A stretch of 14,321 nucleotides of DNA. It comes from an uncultured Oscillospiraceae bacterium (GTDB lineage: Bacteria; Bacillota; Clostridia; Oscillospirales; Acutalibacteraceae). Where the stretch lies: contig USIK01000013.1 in the NCBI GenBank assembly GCA_900554775.1, positions 1 to 14,321 on the forward strand. The letters run 5' to 3'. The notes under the pieces were generated by a model that ran no database searches, was not told the DNA's origin, and saw only the letters and a program-made list of their open reading frames with translations. Below, one piece after another: positions 6,068 to 14,186 of the stretch; position 1 is the first letter of the stretch; each line of letters begins with the position of its first letter. The position numbers were made by a program, and so were the translations under genes.

Positions 6068-9000
6068 ATTTTTCCGCTAAATTTTTAAGGTTTTCTTCTC
6101 TTTGTAGAGAAATTTTTTCAGATTTTTCAGCCAAAAGATCGAATTTTTCCGGCAAGATATTTTTCAAAACAGAATATCTCGATTCCGTCATTAAAAAGTC
6201 TTTGTAAGGAAGAGACTGCTTTTTGCTTTCAACATGAAGCGCAGGAATTCCCGAAAGACTTCTTCTTGGGTCGAAGTCAAAAAGGTTCCAGTAGCCTGAT
6301 TCCACAGCCTGCTTCGCTGAAAGAAGGGAATTCTTCATTCCGCCTTTAATTCCGTGGTTAATGCACGGGCAGTAAGCAATTATAATCGAAGGGCCTTCGT
6401 AGCTTTCGGCTTCTTTAATGGCTTTAATCGCCTGGTTAAAGTTCGCCCCCAAAGCAATTTTAGCAACGTAAACGTAGCCGTAACTCATGGCCATTGCGGC
6501 TAAATCTTTTTTAGGAGTTGACTTGCCCAGCGCGGCAAATTGAGCCACAGCCCCCGCTGGAGTTGCCTTTGATGCCTGGCCGCCTGTGTTTGAGTAAACT
6601 TCAGTGTCGAAAACAAGCACGTTAACATTTTCGCCCGAAGCCAAAACGTGGTCAAGCCCGCCGAAACCAATGTCATATGCCCAGCCGTCACCGCCGAAAA
6701 TCCAAACGGATTTCTTTGAAATTTCATCTTTATTTTCAATTATTTTCTTGGCCAAATCTTCAGGAATATCAAGATTTTCAGCACTTTCAAGGAAGCTCAC
6801 AAGCCCCTCGGAAGCTATTTGATTTTCCTTCGAATTTTCAAAGCTCGAAATATAATTTTTGCAAAGTTCTTTCAAAGTTTCGTCTTTCGTGAGGCTTCGA
6901 ATTTCTTTAATTTTCAAGGATAAATATCTTCTTTTGTGCTTCTTCGCAACCGAGATTCCATAGCCAAATTCGGCGTTATCTTCAAAAAGAGAATTCTGCC
7001 ATGCCGGGCCCTTCCCTTTTTCATTCACCGTATTAGGGTTCGAAGGAAATGAAGCACCCCAAATCGAAGAGCAGCCCGTCGCGTGCGCGACTATCATTCT
7101 ATCGCCAAAAAGCTGCGTAACGAGCTTGGCATAAGGCGTTTCGCCGCAGCCGGCGCAAGCTCCGGAAAATTCAAGCAGCGGCTTTTTGAATTGGCTGCCT
7201 TTTATAGTTGTCTCTTTGAATTTCTCAAAAACTTCGAGTTTCGCACTTAATTTCTGCGAATAATCAAAAACTTCCTGAGCACTTTCTTGCGAAGAAATTT
7301 CTTTCATTTCAAGCGCTTTTTTACCTCTCATTCCTGGGCAAATTTCTGCACAATTGCCGCAACCTGTGCAATCTTTCACCGAAACGGTTATAGAAAATTC
7401 GAGCCCTGGAACACCAAGCATTTTCTTGTGTTTCATTTGCGCAGGAGCATTTTCAATCTCGCTTTCATTCAAAGCCACAGGCCTTATCACCGCGTGCGGG
7501 CAAACAAGCGAGCAAAGATTACACTCGATGCAATTTTCAGGATTCCAGCAAGGGACGAAACTCGCAGTGTTTCTTTTCTCATAAGCCGCAGAACCAAGCG
7601 GAACGCTGCCGTCTGAATAAGGCAAGAAAGCTGAAACAGGCAGGTTATTACCTTCTGTTTTGCTGATAGGATCTAAAATATTTTTAACAAAATTCTCTAT
7701 TTTGCCATCCCTAAAGACTTGATCGCCAAACACAGGCTCATTCTTGCATTCGCCCCAAGACTGAGGAATCTCGAATTTTTTAAGGTTCATCATCCCTGCG
7801 TCAGCGCACTGGCAGTTAATTTCAACGACCTTTTGCCCTTTTTTACCGTAAGTTTTCACGATATATTTCTTCATGAATTCAAGCGCAGTTTCAGGCGCAA
7901 AAATATTAACTATTTTGAAAAATGCCGCCTGCAGAGCCGTATTCACCCTTCCGCCGAGGCCCAGGTCACGGCTTATTTTCGTTGCGTTTAAAATGTAAAA
8001 ATCAATTTTCTTGTCAAAAAGAGCCTTCTTAATTCTGCCGGGCAGAATCTTTTCAAGCTCGCTTTCTTCCCATTCGCAGTTGAGAAGAAACTTCCCTCCG
8101 AGCTTCAAATCTTTAAGCAAATCGTATTTGAAAATGTAACTCGGCGCATGGCAAGCAACGAAATCTGCGTTTTCTATATAATATGTTGATTTAATAGGCT
8201 TCTCGCCGAATCTCAAGTGCGAAACGGTGAGCCCTCCTGATTTTTTCGAGTCGTAAGAGAAAAATCCTTGAACATTTAAATCAGATTTATCACCTATTAT
8301 TTTAATAGTATTCTTCGAAGCGCCAACCGTGCCGTCAGATCCAATCCCCCAGAACTTGCAAGCGTAAGTTTCAGGCGGCGCAGTGTGAACTTTCTCTTTA
8401 ATATTCAAAGAAAGATTCGTAACATCGTCATTTATTCCAACGGTAAAAACAGTTTTCGGGTTTTCAGATTTCATATTTTCAAAAACAGCATTAATATGGC
8501 TCGGGTCAGTGTTTTTCGAGCTAAGGCCGTATCTTCCCGAAAGAATTTTAACGCTTTCAAATTCAGTGTTTTTAACAGCTGAAATAACGTCAAGATAAAG
8601 CGGCTCGCCAGCGCTTCCGGGCTCTTTTGTGCGGTCAAGAACCGAAATAACTTGGGCGCTTTTTGGAATAACGCTGAGAAGATAACTTTTTGAAAAAGGC
8701 CTGTAAAGCCGTACTTTAATAAGGCCAACCTTTTCACCTTTCGAGATCAAGCAATCAATAACTTCCTCAGCAGTTTCGCAAACCGAACCCATTGCAATAA
8801 TAATGTTTTCGGCATTTTTGCAACCATAATATTCAAAAGGTTTGTAAGAAGTGCCGTATTTTTCATTGATTTGCTGCATGTAATCGTTTACTATCCCTGG
8901 AACTTTCTCATAGTAACCATTGCAGGCTTCCCTATTCTGGAAGTAAACGTCATCATTTTGCGCCGTGCCACGTGTAACCGGAGAATTCGGGTTAAGCGCT

Positions 9001-9617
9001 CTGTTTCTGAACTTTTCAAGAGCATCAAAATCAATCATTTTTTTCAAATCTTCATATTCAGGAAGAGAAACCTTTTGAATTTCATGCGATGTTCTAAAGC
9101 CGTCGAAAAAATGAATAAACGGAATGCTGCTTTTAATCGTGCTAAGATGAGCAACTGCAGCCATGTGTGCGGCTTCTTGAGGGCTGTTTGAAGAAAGCAT
9201 GGCGTAGCCCGTTTGCCTGCAGGCGTAAACGTCGGAATGATCGCCGAAAATCGAGAGCGCATGAGCTGCAACCGTTCTGGCCGCAACGTGAATCACATTC
9301 GGCATTAATTCCCCCGCTATTTTATACATGTTAGGAATCATCAGCAAAAGCCCTTGCGATGAAGTGAAAGTCGTTGCCAAAGCCCCTGCTGAAACCGCTC
9401 CGTGGATGGCTCCGGCTGCCCCCGCTTCAGATTGCATCTCAACTACGTCTACTTTCGAGCCGAAAATATTTTCTTTTCCCGCGCAGGAAAATTTATCAGT
9501 CTGGTCAGCCATCACTGATGACGGCGTTATGGGGTAAATCGCCGCAACTTCGGTGAACGCATAGGCGACGCTTGCCGCCGCGGTGTTGCCGTCTATTGTT
9601 ACTTTTTTATCTTCCAA
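6066..9617 (-). CDS. nifJ: Pyruvate:ferredoxin (flavodoxin) oxidoreductase
   Basis: PFOR oxidises pyruvate with CoA to acetyl-CoA and CO2 and reduces ferredoxin or flavodoxin, a central step in anaerobic energy metabolism. This is the 1183-aa single-chain form with the usual domain order. It starts with the pyrimidine domain YPITPSS (28-34) and EMQSEAGAAGA (60-70), followed by the transketolase-like and gamma domains. The two-cluster ferredoxin domain has C696/C699/C702/C706 and C750/C753/C756/C760. The C-terminal TPP domain has GDGWAYDIGFGG (976-987) and EVYSNTGGQ (1006-1014). The proximal cluster ligands are C821, C824, C849 and C1085. The start is TTG at 9617, chosen because AGGAGG (9630-9625) lies 7 nt before it and MEDKKVTIDGNTAAA is the family's N-terminus. 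It follows proS by 16 nt. Confidence 0.98.
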   Translation of the reverse strand: MEDKKVTIDGNTAAASVAYAFTEVAAIYPITPSSVMADQTDKFSCAGKENIFGSKVDVVEMQSEAGAAGAIHGAVSAGALATTFTSSQGLLLMIPNMYKIAGELMPNVIHVAARTVAAHALSIFGDHSDVYACRQTGYAMLSSNSPQEAAHMAAVAHLSTIKSSIPFIHFFDGFRTSHEIQKVSLPEYEDLKKMIDFDALEKFRNRALNPNSPVTRGTAQNDDVYFQNREACNGYYEKVPGIVNDYMQQINEKYGTSYKPFEYYGCKNAENIIIAMGSVCETAEEVIDCLISKGEKVGLIKVRLYRPFSKSYLLSVIPKSAQVISVLDRTKEPGSAGEPLYLDVISAVKNTEFESVKILSGRYGLSSKNTDPSHINAVFENMKSENPKTVFTVGINDDVTNLSLNIKEKVHTAPPETYACKFWGIGSDGTVGASKNTIKIIGDKSDLNVQGFFSYDSKKSGGLTVSHLRFGEKPIKSTYYIENADFVACHAPSYIFKYDLLKDLKLGGKFLLNCEWEESELEKILPGRIKKALFDKKIDFYILNATKISRDLGLGGRVNTALQAAFFKIVNIFAPETALEFMKKYIVKTYGKKGQKVVEINCQCADAGMMNLKKFEIPQSWGECKNEPVFGDQVFRDGKIENFVKNILDPISKTEGNNLPVSAFLPYSDGSVPLGSAAYEKRNTASFVPCWNPENCIECNLCSLVCPHAVIRPVALNESEIENAPAQMKHKKMLGVPGLEFSITVSVKDCTGCGNCAEICPGMRGKKALEMKEISSQESAQEVFDYSQKLSAKLEVFEKFKETTIKGSQFKKPLLEFSGACAGCGETPYAKLVTQLFGDRMIVAHATGCSSIWGASFPSNPNTVNEKGKGPAWQNSLFEDNAEFGYGISVAKKHKRRYLSLKIKEIRSLTKDETLKELCKNYISSFENSKENQIASEGLVSFLESAENLDIPEDLAKKIIENKDEISKKSVWIFGGDGWAYDIGFGGLDHVLASGENVNVLVFDTEVYSNTGGQASKATPAGAVAQFAALGKSTPKKDLAAMAMSYGYVYVAKIALGANFNQAIKAIKEAESYEGPSIIIAYCPCINHGIKGGMKNSLLSAKQAVESGYWNLFDFDPRRSLSGIPALHVESKKQSLPYKDFLMTESRYSVLKNILPEKFDLLAEKSEKISLQREENLKNLAEK

Positions 9618-9630
9618 TTTTTCTCCTCCT
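9618..9630 (-). promoter_or_regulatory. RBS that fixes the TTG start of nifJ
   Basis: AGGAGG, followed by AG, lies on the minus strand at 9630-9623, with 7 nt between the AGGAGG core and the TTG codon at 9617. No ATG or GTG in frame lies within range, so the TTG is taken as the initiator. The site occupies most of the 16-nt gap after the proS stop. Confidence 0.85.
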
Positions 9631-9633
9631 TTT

Positions 9634-11067
9634 TTAATAAGCTTTTGCCCAGTAAACGATGTGTTTTGCTCTTTTGCCGCAGCAAACGCATTTATGATTT
9701 TCTGAATCTTCGTCGTCGGTTATGCACCTTGAAGTGAAGGCTGTTTCTTCTTTTATTTTCTTTTCGCAGTCGTTTTCGCCGCACCAAGGTGCTTTTATAA
9801 ATCCCGGAAGCTTTGATTTTTCCATGAATTCTTCGTGAGTTTCGGCTTTGTAAGTGAGGTTATTTCTTCTTTCCATAGCTTTTTGATACATTCCGTCTCT
9901 AACAGCCTCGAGAAGCTCAGGGATTCTTTCTTTGATAGTATCAAGCGAAACTGCAATCTTTTCAAAGTTATCTCTTCTCACGATAACGCACTGATTTTTC
10001 TCGATGTCTTTCGGGCCAATTTCAAGCCTAAGCGGAACACCTCTCATTTCGTGCTCAGCAAACTTCCATCCCGGGCTCTTTTCAGATGCGTCGATCTCAA
10101 CCCTGCAAATATCTTTCAGGCTTGCGAGCAACTCGTTTGCTTTTTCCAAAACGCCTTCTTTGTGCATAGCGACAGGAATTATCACAACTTGAACAGGAGC
10201 AATTGCCGGCGGCAAAACGAGACCTCTGTTATCGCCGTGGGTCATTATTACTCCGCCGATCATTCTCGTCGAGCTGCCCCACGAAGTCTGGTAAACATGC
10301 TGACTTTCGTTGTTTCTATCTTGGAAGGTAATATCAAAAGCTTTTGCAAAACCGTCGCCAAAATAATGGCTCGTTGCGGATTGCAGCGCTTTGCCGTCGT
10401 GCATCATGGCTTCTATTGTGTAAGTTGTTTCAGCCCCGGCGAATTTTTCGCTTTCGGTTTTTCTTCCTTTAATAACAGGGATTGCAAGGTGCTTTTCGAA
10501 AAATTCGGCATAAACTTCGAGCATTTGGTCAGTTTCTTTTTTTGCTTCTTCGGCGGTTTCGTGGATCGTGTGACCCTCTTGCCAATGAAACTCAACCGAC
10601 CTTAAAAACGGCCTTGAAGTTTTTTCCCAGCGAACAACCGAGCACCACTGGTTAAGAAGCTGCGGCAGATCCCTCCAGGAATGAACTTTCTTTGAATAGT
10701 AATCGCAAAAAAGCGTCTCGGAAGTCGGACGAATGCAAAGCGGCTCTTGGAGCTCTTGGTTTCCACCTTTCGTCACCCAAGCAACTTCCGGTGCAAAGCC
10801 TTCAATGTGGTCCTTTTCCTTTTGAAGCAAGCTTTCAGGAATAAGCATCGGCATTGAAACGTTTTTGTGGCCAAGCTCTTTGAATCTCTTGTCAAGCAAA
10901 TACATCATATTTTCCCAAATTGCATAGCCGTAAGGCTCAATAACCATGCAGCCGCGCACCGAGGAATAATCCATAAGCTCAGCTTTTTTTACAACATCGG
11001 TATACCATTTTGCAAAATCTTCTTCCATGGAAGTTATTTCTTCTACCATTTTTTTCTCTTTACTCAT
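9634..11067 (-). CDS. proS: Prolyl-tRNA synthetase, short archaeal/eukaryotic type
   Basis: ProRS charges tRNA-Pro with proline. At 477 aa, with no inserted editing domain, it is the short type seen in archaea, eukaryotes, mycoplasmas and many Clostridia, rather than the roughly 570-aa E. coli type. The class II core shows PTSE (114-117), motif 2 RWEKTSRPFLRSVEFHWQEG (146-165) and motif 3 GSSTRMIGGVIMTHGDNRG (264-282). The anticodon-binding domain is around 290-400. The C-terminal domain has zinc ligands C429, C434, C460 and C463, with the same spacing as Thermus ProRS, and ends in Tyr as that type does. The ATG at 11067 has only a weak AAAGAGAG site 10 nt upstream. It is probably the first gene of a proS-nifJ operon. 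Confidence 0.97.
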   Translation of the reverse strand: MSKEKKMVEEITSMEEDFAKWYTDVVKKAELMDYSSVRGCMVIEPYGYAIWENMMYLLDKRFKELGHKNVSMPMLIPESLLQKEKDHIEGFAPEVAWVTKGGNQELQEPLCIRPTSETLFCDYYSKKVHSWRDLPQLLNQWCSVVRWEKTSRPFLRSVEFHWQEGHTIHETAEEAKKETDQMLEVYAEFFEKHLAIPVIKGRKTESEKFAGAETTYTIEAMMHDGKALQSATSHYFGDGFAKAFDITFQDRNNESQHVYQTSWGSSTRMIGGVIMTHGDNRGLVLPPAIAPVQVVIIPVAMHKEGVLEKANELLASLKDICRVEIDASEKSPGWKFAEHEMRGVPLRLEIGPKDIEKNQCVIVRRDNFEKIAVSLDTIKERIPELLEAVRDGMYQKAMERRNNLTYKAETHEEFMEKSKLPGFIKAPWCGENDCEKKIKEETAFTSRCITDDEDSENHKCVCCGKRAKHIVYWAKAY

Positions 11068-11104
11068 TTAAATCACGCTCTCTTTATTTTTTTCCTGAAA
11101 TACC

Positions 11105-11133
11105 ATTATACATCATAACGAAATTAAATTAAA
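11105..11133 (-). promoter_or_regulatory. Promoter of proS-nifJ
   Basis: On the minus strand there is a perfect TATAAT (11110-11105) with a weak -35, TTTAAT (11133-11128), at 17-nt spacing. It stands back to back with the promoter of the divergent secreted-protein gene; only 4 nt separate the two -35 hexamers. Confidence 0.6.
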
Positions 11134-11137
11134 TAGC

Positions 11138-11166
11138 TTGAATTATGCCGAAATTAATGTTAAAAT
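11138..11166 (+). promoter_or_regulatory. Promoter of the secreted papain-fold-like gene
   Basis: TTGAAT (11138-11143), a 17-nt spacer and TAAAAT (11161-11166), with TG at 11158-11159 making an extended -10 (TGTTAAAAT). An AAAGGAGAG ribosome site follows about 6 nt before the ATG at 11190. Confidence 0.72.
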
Positions 11167-11189
11167 AATATTACAAAGGAGAGAAGAAA

Positions 11190-11870
11190 ATGATAAGATT
11201 TAAATTCAATTTATTAATAATTTTAAGTTTGTTTATGCCTTTTATTTTCAGCGCAAAAGCCTATGCCGATGCCGTTGTTATAAATTTCAAAAAGCCTTCC
11301 CGCCCGGGGCATATGTCGGTTATTTCTCAAGATAAAAACGGAAGATGGTTCTATTTTTACTGGGGAAACAACGCCGCCTACGAAAAAGAAGTACCCGCAA
11401 ATTGCATGAAAAACATCAATACCTTCAATGCTTGGCTTTACAAAGTTAGAAAAATCGAAAAGCAAATGCCTTTTAGCAACGGTTATTTCGTTCACGGCAC
11501 ATATATTAAAGGTAATTTCACCAAAACTACTGAATTTTATAAAGAAAAAATAAAAAGCTATAAAAAATCGAAATATTCTCTTTTCTTTAATAACTGCACT
11601 GTAGTTTCCAGAAAAGCGCTGGAAAAAGGCGTTTTAAATAACGGCAAACCTTTTAAATCTCAGATTAAATACAGGCTTAGAAACTACATTCCTTTTTGGG
11701 ACAACCACCCAGATCATTACCGCAAAACGATTGAAAGAAGCTTTGTAGGCACTAAGCACCAAGCCTACCCTTCATGGGGAATTGTGACGGATAAAAAAGT
11801 GAAAAAATTGATGCTTGAAAAAGCTTTGCCTTCAGGGATTAAAAATCGTATTTGTTCCTCAAAAAAATAA
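11190..11870 (+). CDS. Secreted protein, possible permuted NlpC/P60 (papain-fold) enzyme
   Basis: A 226-aa exported protein. Residues 1-26 are a Sec signal peptide: basic MIRFKFN, a hydrophobic core to F20, then AKA/AYA sites with likely cleavage after A24 or A26. The mature part begins with a strand and RPGHMSVISQ (38-47), then a Trp/Tyr-rich WFYFYWGN (53-60). Later come NGYFVHGTY (97-105) and YSLFFNNCTVVSRKALEKG (129-147). A Gly-His early and an Asn-Asn-Cys starting a helix later is the His-before-Cys order of permuted NlpC/P60 and LRAT/YiiX-like folds. H41 and C136 would be the catalytic pair. Such proteins cleave or transfer acyl or peptide bonds, often on cell-wall or lipid substrates; no substrate can be assigned here. 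The gene is monocistronic, divergent from proS and has no clear terminator. Confidence 0.7.
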   Translation: MIRFKFNLLIILSLFMPFIFSAKAYADAVVINFKKPSRPGHMSVISQDKNGRWFYFYWGNNAAYEKEVPANCMKNINTFNAWLYKVRKIEKQMPFSNGYFVHGTYIKGNFTKTTEFYKEKIKSYKKSKYSLFFNNCTVVSRKALEKGVLNNGKPFKSQIKYRLRNYIPFWDNHPDHYRKTIERSFVGTKHQAYPSWGIVTDKKVKKLMLEKALPSGIKNRICSSKK

Positions 11871-11952
11871 AATTCGAAATCGAGATAAATATATGAATTC
11901 GAAAGAAAACAAGAGAAAAACGGAGCTTTTGTAAACTTAAATTAAATTTTTA

Positions 11953-11982
11953 TTGACAACCTGGCATCAAAAGTGATAAAAT
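11953..11982 (+). promoter_or_regulatory. Promoter of the rplM-rpsI cluster
   Basis: A perfect TTGACA (11953-11958), an 18-nt spacer and TAAAAT (11977-11982), with TG at 11974-11975 forming an extended -10. Transcription would start near 11989, leaving a leader of about 35 nt that contains AGGAGG at 12011-12016. That is too short for a ribosomal-protein autoregulatory structure; I see none. Confidence 0.85.
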
Positions 11983-12023
11983 CTAAGAGTTAGAAATTTT
12001 TTTAATAAATAGGAGGAATGTAA

Positions 12024-12467
12024 ATGTCTACATACATGCCTACTGCTCAAACAATCGAGCGTAAATGGTATATTTTAGACGCAGCCGGAAAACCACTCGG
12101 AAGAGTAGCGGTTAAAGCTGCAAATTTACTCCGCGGTAAACACAAAGCATTATTTGCTCCTCACGTTGACTGCGGCGACCACGTTATAATCATCAACTGC
12201 GACAAAGCAGTTCTCACAGGTAAGAAACTTACCCAAAAATATCATTATCATCACACAGGATACATCGGCCATTTGAAGAGCATTAGATACGATGCACTCA
12301 TGGAAAAAGATCCTGCAAGAGCAATGAGACTCGCAGTTAAAGGAATGCTCCAAAACAACAGTCTCGGACGCAAACAAATCGTAAGACTTCGCACAGTTGT
12401 TGGCAACAACCACAACCACGAAGCACAAAAACCTGAAGTTTGGACAGATGTGGAGGGAAATAAATAA
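12024..12467 (+). CDS. rplM: 50S ribosomal protein L13
   Basis: L13 is an early-assembling protein of the large ribosomal subunit. The 147-aa length is standard. The N-terminal ERKWYILDAAGKPLGRVA (12-29), LLRGKHKALFAPHVDCGDHV (35-54) and the KYHYHHTGYIGHLKS loop (72-86) are family hallmarks. The C-terminal MLQNNSLGRKQIVRLRTVVG region contacts rRNA. A strong AGGAGG lies 7 nt before the ATG. The TAA stop overlaps the rpsI ATG by one base (TAATG at 12465-12469), the usual coupled rplM-rpsI arrangement. Confidence 0.98.
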   Translation: MSTYMPTAQTIERKWYILDAAGKPLGRVAVKAANLLRGKHKALFAPHVDCGDHVIIINCDKAVLTGKKLTQKYHYHHTGYIGHLKSIRYDALMEKDPARAMRLAVKGMLQNNSLGRKQIVRLRTVVGNNHNHEAQKPEVWTDVEGNK

Positions 12468-12868
12468 TGTATAACAAAACTCCGTTTTTTTATGGCACAG
12501 GAAGAAGAAAACACTCTGTAGCAAGAGTTAGACTTTACAGCGGCAGCGGAAAAATCCAAGTTAACGGACGTGACATAGACGAATATTTTGGCCTTGAAAC
12601 TTTGAAAGTTATCGTTCGTCAACCTCTCGCTCTTACTGAAACAGACAGCAAATTCGATATAATTTGTAACGTTACAGGCGGCGGAGTTGCAGGTCAAGCA
12701 GGAGCAATCCGCCACGGTATTGCAAGAGCTCTTTTAGAATGCGACTCAGAAAAATACAGACTCAGCCTCAAAAAAGCAGGCTTCTTAACACGTGATTCTA
12801 GAATGAAAGAACGTAAAAAATACGGTCTTAAGAAAGCTAGAAAAGCTCCGCAATTCTCTAAGAGATAA
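12467..12868 (+). CDS. rpsI: 30S ribosomal protein S9
   Basis: S9 sits in the head of the small subunit, with its C-terminal tail reaching the P-site tRNA. The 133-aa protein shows YGTGRRKHSVARVRL (9-23), VTGGGVAGQAGAIRHGIARA (69-88) and the basic tail GLKKARKAPQFSKR with the conserved terminal Lys-Arg. It is translationally coupled to rplM through the TAATG overlap and has GGAGGG inside the end of rplM as ribosome site. No terminator follows, so transcription may continue into the DegV gene. Confidence 0.98.
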   Translation: MYNKTPFFYGTGRRKHSVARVRLYSGSGKIQVNGRDIDEYFGLETLKVIVRQPLALTETDSKFDIICNVTGGGVAGQAGAIRHGIARALLECDSEKYRLSLKKAGFLTRDSRMKERKKYGLKKARKAPQFSKR

Positions 12869-12941
12869 TTTTTTGAATTTCATATTTACATTACGAGTTT
12901 TTCCTGAAAGGTGGATAAATAAGACTGTAGGCTTGTTTTAA

Positions 12942-13802
12942 ATGCTTATGAGTAATTATGTTTTGATAACGGATTCTGCTTCAGATTTGCCCTCTGAAAT
13001 TGCAGAAAATTTAGAAGTTGAAATTTTGCCCATGAAATACATGGTCAACGATACTCCTTGCGTAGACAAGGATTTCGATATGGAAAATTTCTATAATCTG
13101 CTTCGTGGAAAAGCTTTGTCACTCACATCGCAGACAAACGTAGAAGAATTTTCAAACTACTTTTCCGGGTATTTAGAAAGCGGCAAGGATATCCTTTATG
13201 TGGGATTTCCGCTGAGCTTGAGCGGTATGAACAACAGCGCAAGAATTGCCGCAAGGGAGCTTTCTGAGAAATATCCTGAAAGAAAGATTATAGTCATAGA
13301 TTCCGTGTCTGCTTCAATAGGTCAAGGGCTTCTGGTTTATTACGCTGCGCTTAAAAAGAAAAACGGCGCCACAATCGACGAAGTCGCTGACTTTGTAAAC
13401 GACAATAAACTAAAATTTTGCCACTGGTTCACGGTGGATGACCTTTATTTCCTCAAACGCGGAGGTCGCATCTCTCAGGCTACAGCCGTGGTTGGCAGCA
13501 TTTTGAATGTTAAACCTCTGCTTAGCATGAACGATGAAGGGAAACTCTATGTTTTTGATAAAATAAGGGGCAAAAAGAAGGTTTTAGATTTAATGTCCTC
13601 AAAAATAGAAAACTTAAACTCTGATTATAAAAAAGTTTTTGTAGGGCATGCAGACTGCCTTGACGATGCAAAGTATGTTGCAGAGAGAATATCTGCAGAA
13701 AACCCTTCCCTCGACGTTACAATAACACACCTAGGTCCGATAATCGGAACTCACACAGGTCCGGGAACAGTAGCACTTGCATTCGTTGGCAATTCAAGAT
13801 AA
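12942..13802 (+). CDS. DegV family fatty-acid-binding protein
   Basis: DegV proteins (FakB type) bind a fatty acid and present it to the kinase FakA, so that exogenous or recycled acyl chains become acyl-phosphate for phospholipid synthesis. The 286-aa protein has the two-domain DegV layout: ITDSASDLP (9-17), TSQTNVEEF (62-70), the PLSLSGMNNSA loop (90-100) that binds the carboxylate, IDSVSASIGQG (119-129), LKRGGRIS (171-178) and a terminal GTHTGPGT (269-276). The start is ATG 12942, directly after an in-frame TAA, or ATG 12948; neither has a good ribosome site, and AGGTGG (12909-12914) is too far. It lies between rpsI and rpsT, 73 nt after the former. No fatty-acid kinase gene is in view. 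Confidence 0.93.
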   Translation: MLMSNYVLITDSASDLPSEIAENLEVEILPMKYMVNDTPCVDKDFDMENFYNLLRGKALSLTSQTNVEEFSNYFSGYLESGKDILYVGFPLSLSGMNNSARIAARELSEKYPERKIIVIDSVSASIGQGLLVYYAALKKKNGATIDEVADFVNDNKLKFCHWFTVDDLYFLKRGGRISQATAVVGSILNVKPLLSMNDEGKLYVFDKIRGKKKVLDLMSSKIENLNSDYKKVFVGHADCLDDAKYVAERISAENPSLDVTITHLGPIIGTHTGPGTVALAFVGNSR

Positions 13803-13822
13803 AAAACAAAGGAGGAACACAA

Positions 13823-14056
13823 ATGCCAAATATTAAATCTGCTAAAAAAAGAGTAAAAGTAACAAAAATTAAAACTGCAAGAAACAAAGCTTATAAATCT
13901 GCACTCAGAACTTTTGTTAAAAATGCTCTCGTTTCAAAAGAAGAAAACTCAGTTAAAATCGCTATTCAAAAACTCGATCAAGCAGCTTCTAAAGGAATTA
14001 TCCACAAAAACGCAGCTGCAAGAAAAAAATCAGCAATCATTGCAAAATGCAAATAA
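13823..14056 (+). CDS. rpsT: 30S ribosomal protein S20
   Basis: S20 is a three-helix primary 16S rRNA-binding protein. The N-terminus MPNIKSAKKRVKVTKIKTAR is near-invariant in the family, and KLDQAASKGIIHKNAAARKKS (50-70) is the conserved last helix. At 77 aa it is about ten residues shorter than the usual 84-88. The loss falls in the middle helix-turn and at the C-terminus, where LAKKLN is replaced by IIAKCK. AAAGGAGG lies 8 nt before the ATG, 20 nt after the DegV stop. Terminator hairpins follow. Confidence 0.97.
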   Translation: MPNIKSAKKRVKVTKIKTARNKAYKSALRTFVKNALVSKEENSVKIAIQKLDQAASKGIIHKNAAARKKSAIIAKCK

Positions 14057-14062
14057 AAATAT

Positions 14063-14083
14063 CCCCCATCTTTTGGATGGGGG
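14063..14083 (+). terminator. First terminator hairpin after rpsT
   Basis: An 8-bp GC-rich stem (CCCCCATC, 14063-14070, with GATGGGGG, 14076-14083) closes a TTTTG loop and starts 6 nt after the rpsT stop. The following tract, TAATTAAATTG, is poor in T, so termination may be incomplete. Confidence 0.75.
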
Positions 14084-14097
14084 TAATTAAATTGTGT

Positions 14098-14129
14098 TGC
14101 GCACCTGTTATTTTTCAGGTGGCATTTTT
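14098..14129 (+). terminator. Second terminator hairpin after rpsT
   Basis: TGC-G-CACCTG (14098-14107) pairs with CAGGTG-GCA (14116-14124), giving 9 bp with one bulged G and an 8-nt loop, and is followed by TTTTTATTT. It probably backs up the first hairpin. Confidence 0.65.
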
Positions 14130-14140
14130 ATTTCGGAAAT

Positions 14141-14169
14141 AAAAAAATCTCCAATGAGAAATCATTGGA
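14141..14169 (-). terminator. Terminator of the minus-strand gene at the right edge
   Basis: An 8-bp stem (TCCAATGA, 14150-14157, with TCATTGGA, 14162-14169) has a 4-nt loop. Read on the minus strand the stem is followed by GA and seven T (complement of 14141-14147). It lies 18 nt past the stop of the partial gene. Confidence 0.82.
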
Positions 14170-14186
14170 AATTCAAAATCCACTGA

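Noticed and set aside
6066..6207. Extension of the plus-strand frame beginning at 5920 into the nifJ end
   Set aside because: It reads through the terminator hairpin and its T-run in a frame different from the well-supported 40-codon gene, and has no RBS of its own.
9835..10605. A 256-codon open frame on the plus strand opposite proS
   Set aside because: It is antisense to a clear ProRS gene, its translation has a random-looking Phe/Ser/Cys-rich composition, and I saw no ribosome site in front of it. It is a shadow of the codon pattern on the other strand.
11871..11904. Direct repeat AATTCGAAA (11871-11879 and 11896-11904) after the secreted-protein gene
   Set aside because: Nine AT-rich bases repeated once are not convincing, and no stem-loop or T-run makes it a terminator.
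11983..12023. L13 autoregulatory leader
   Set aside because: The predicted leader is about 35 nt, AT-rich and has no stem, too short for the known structure.
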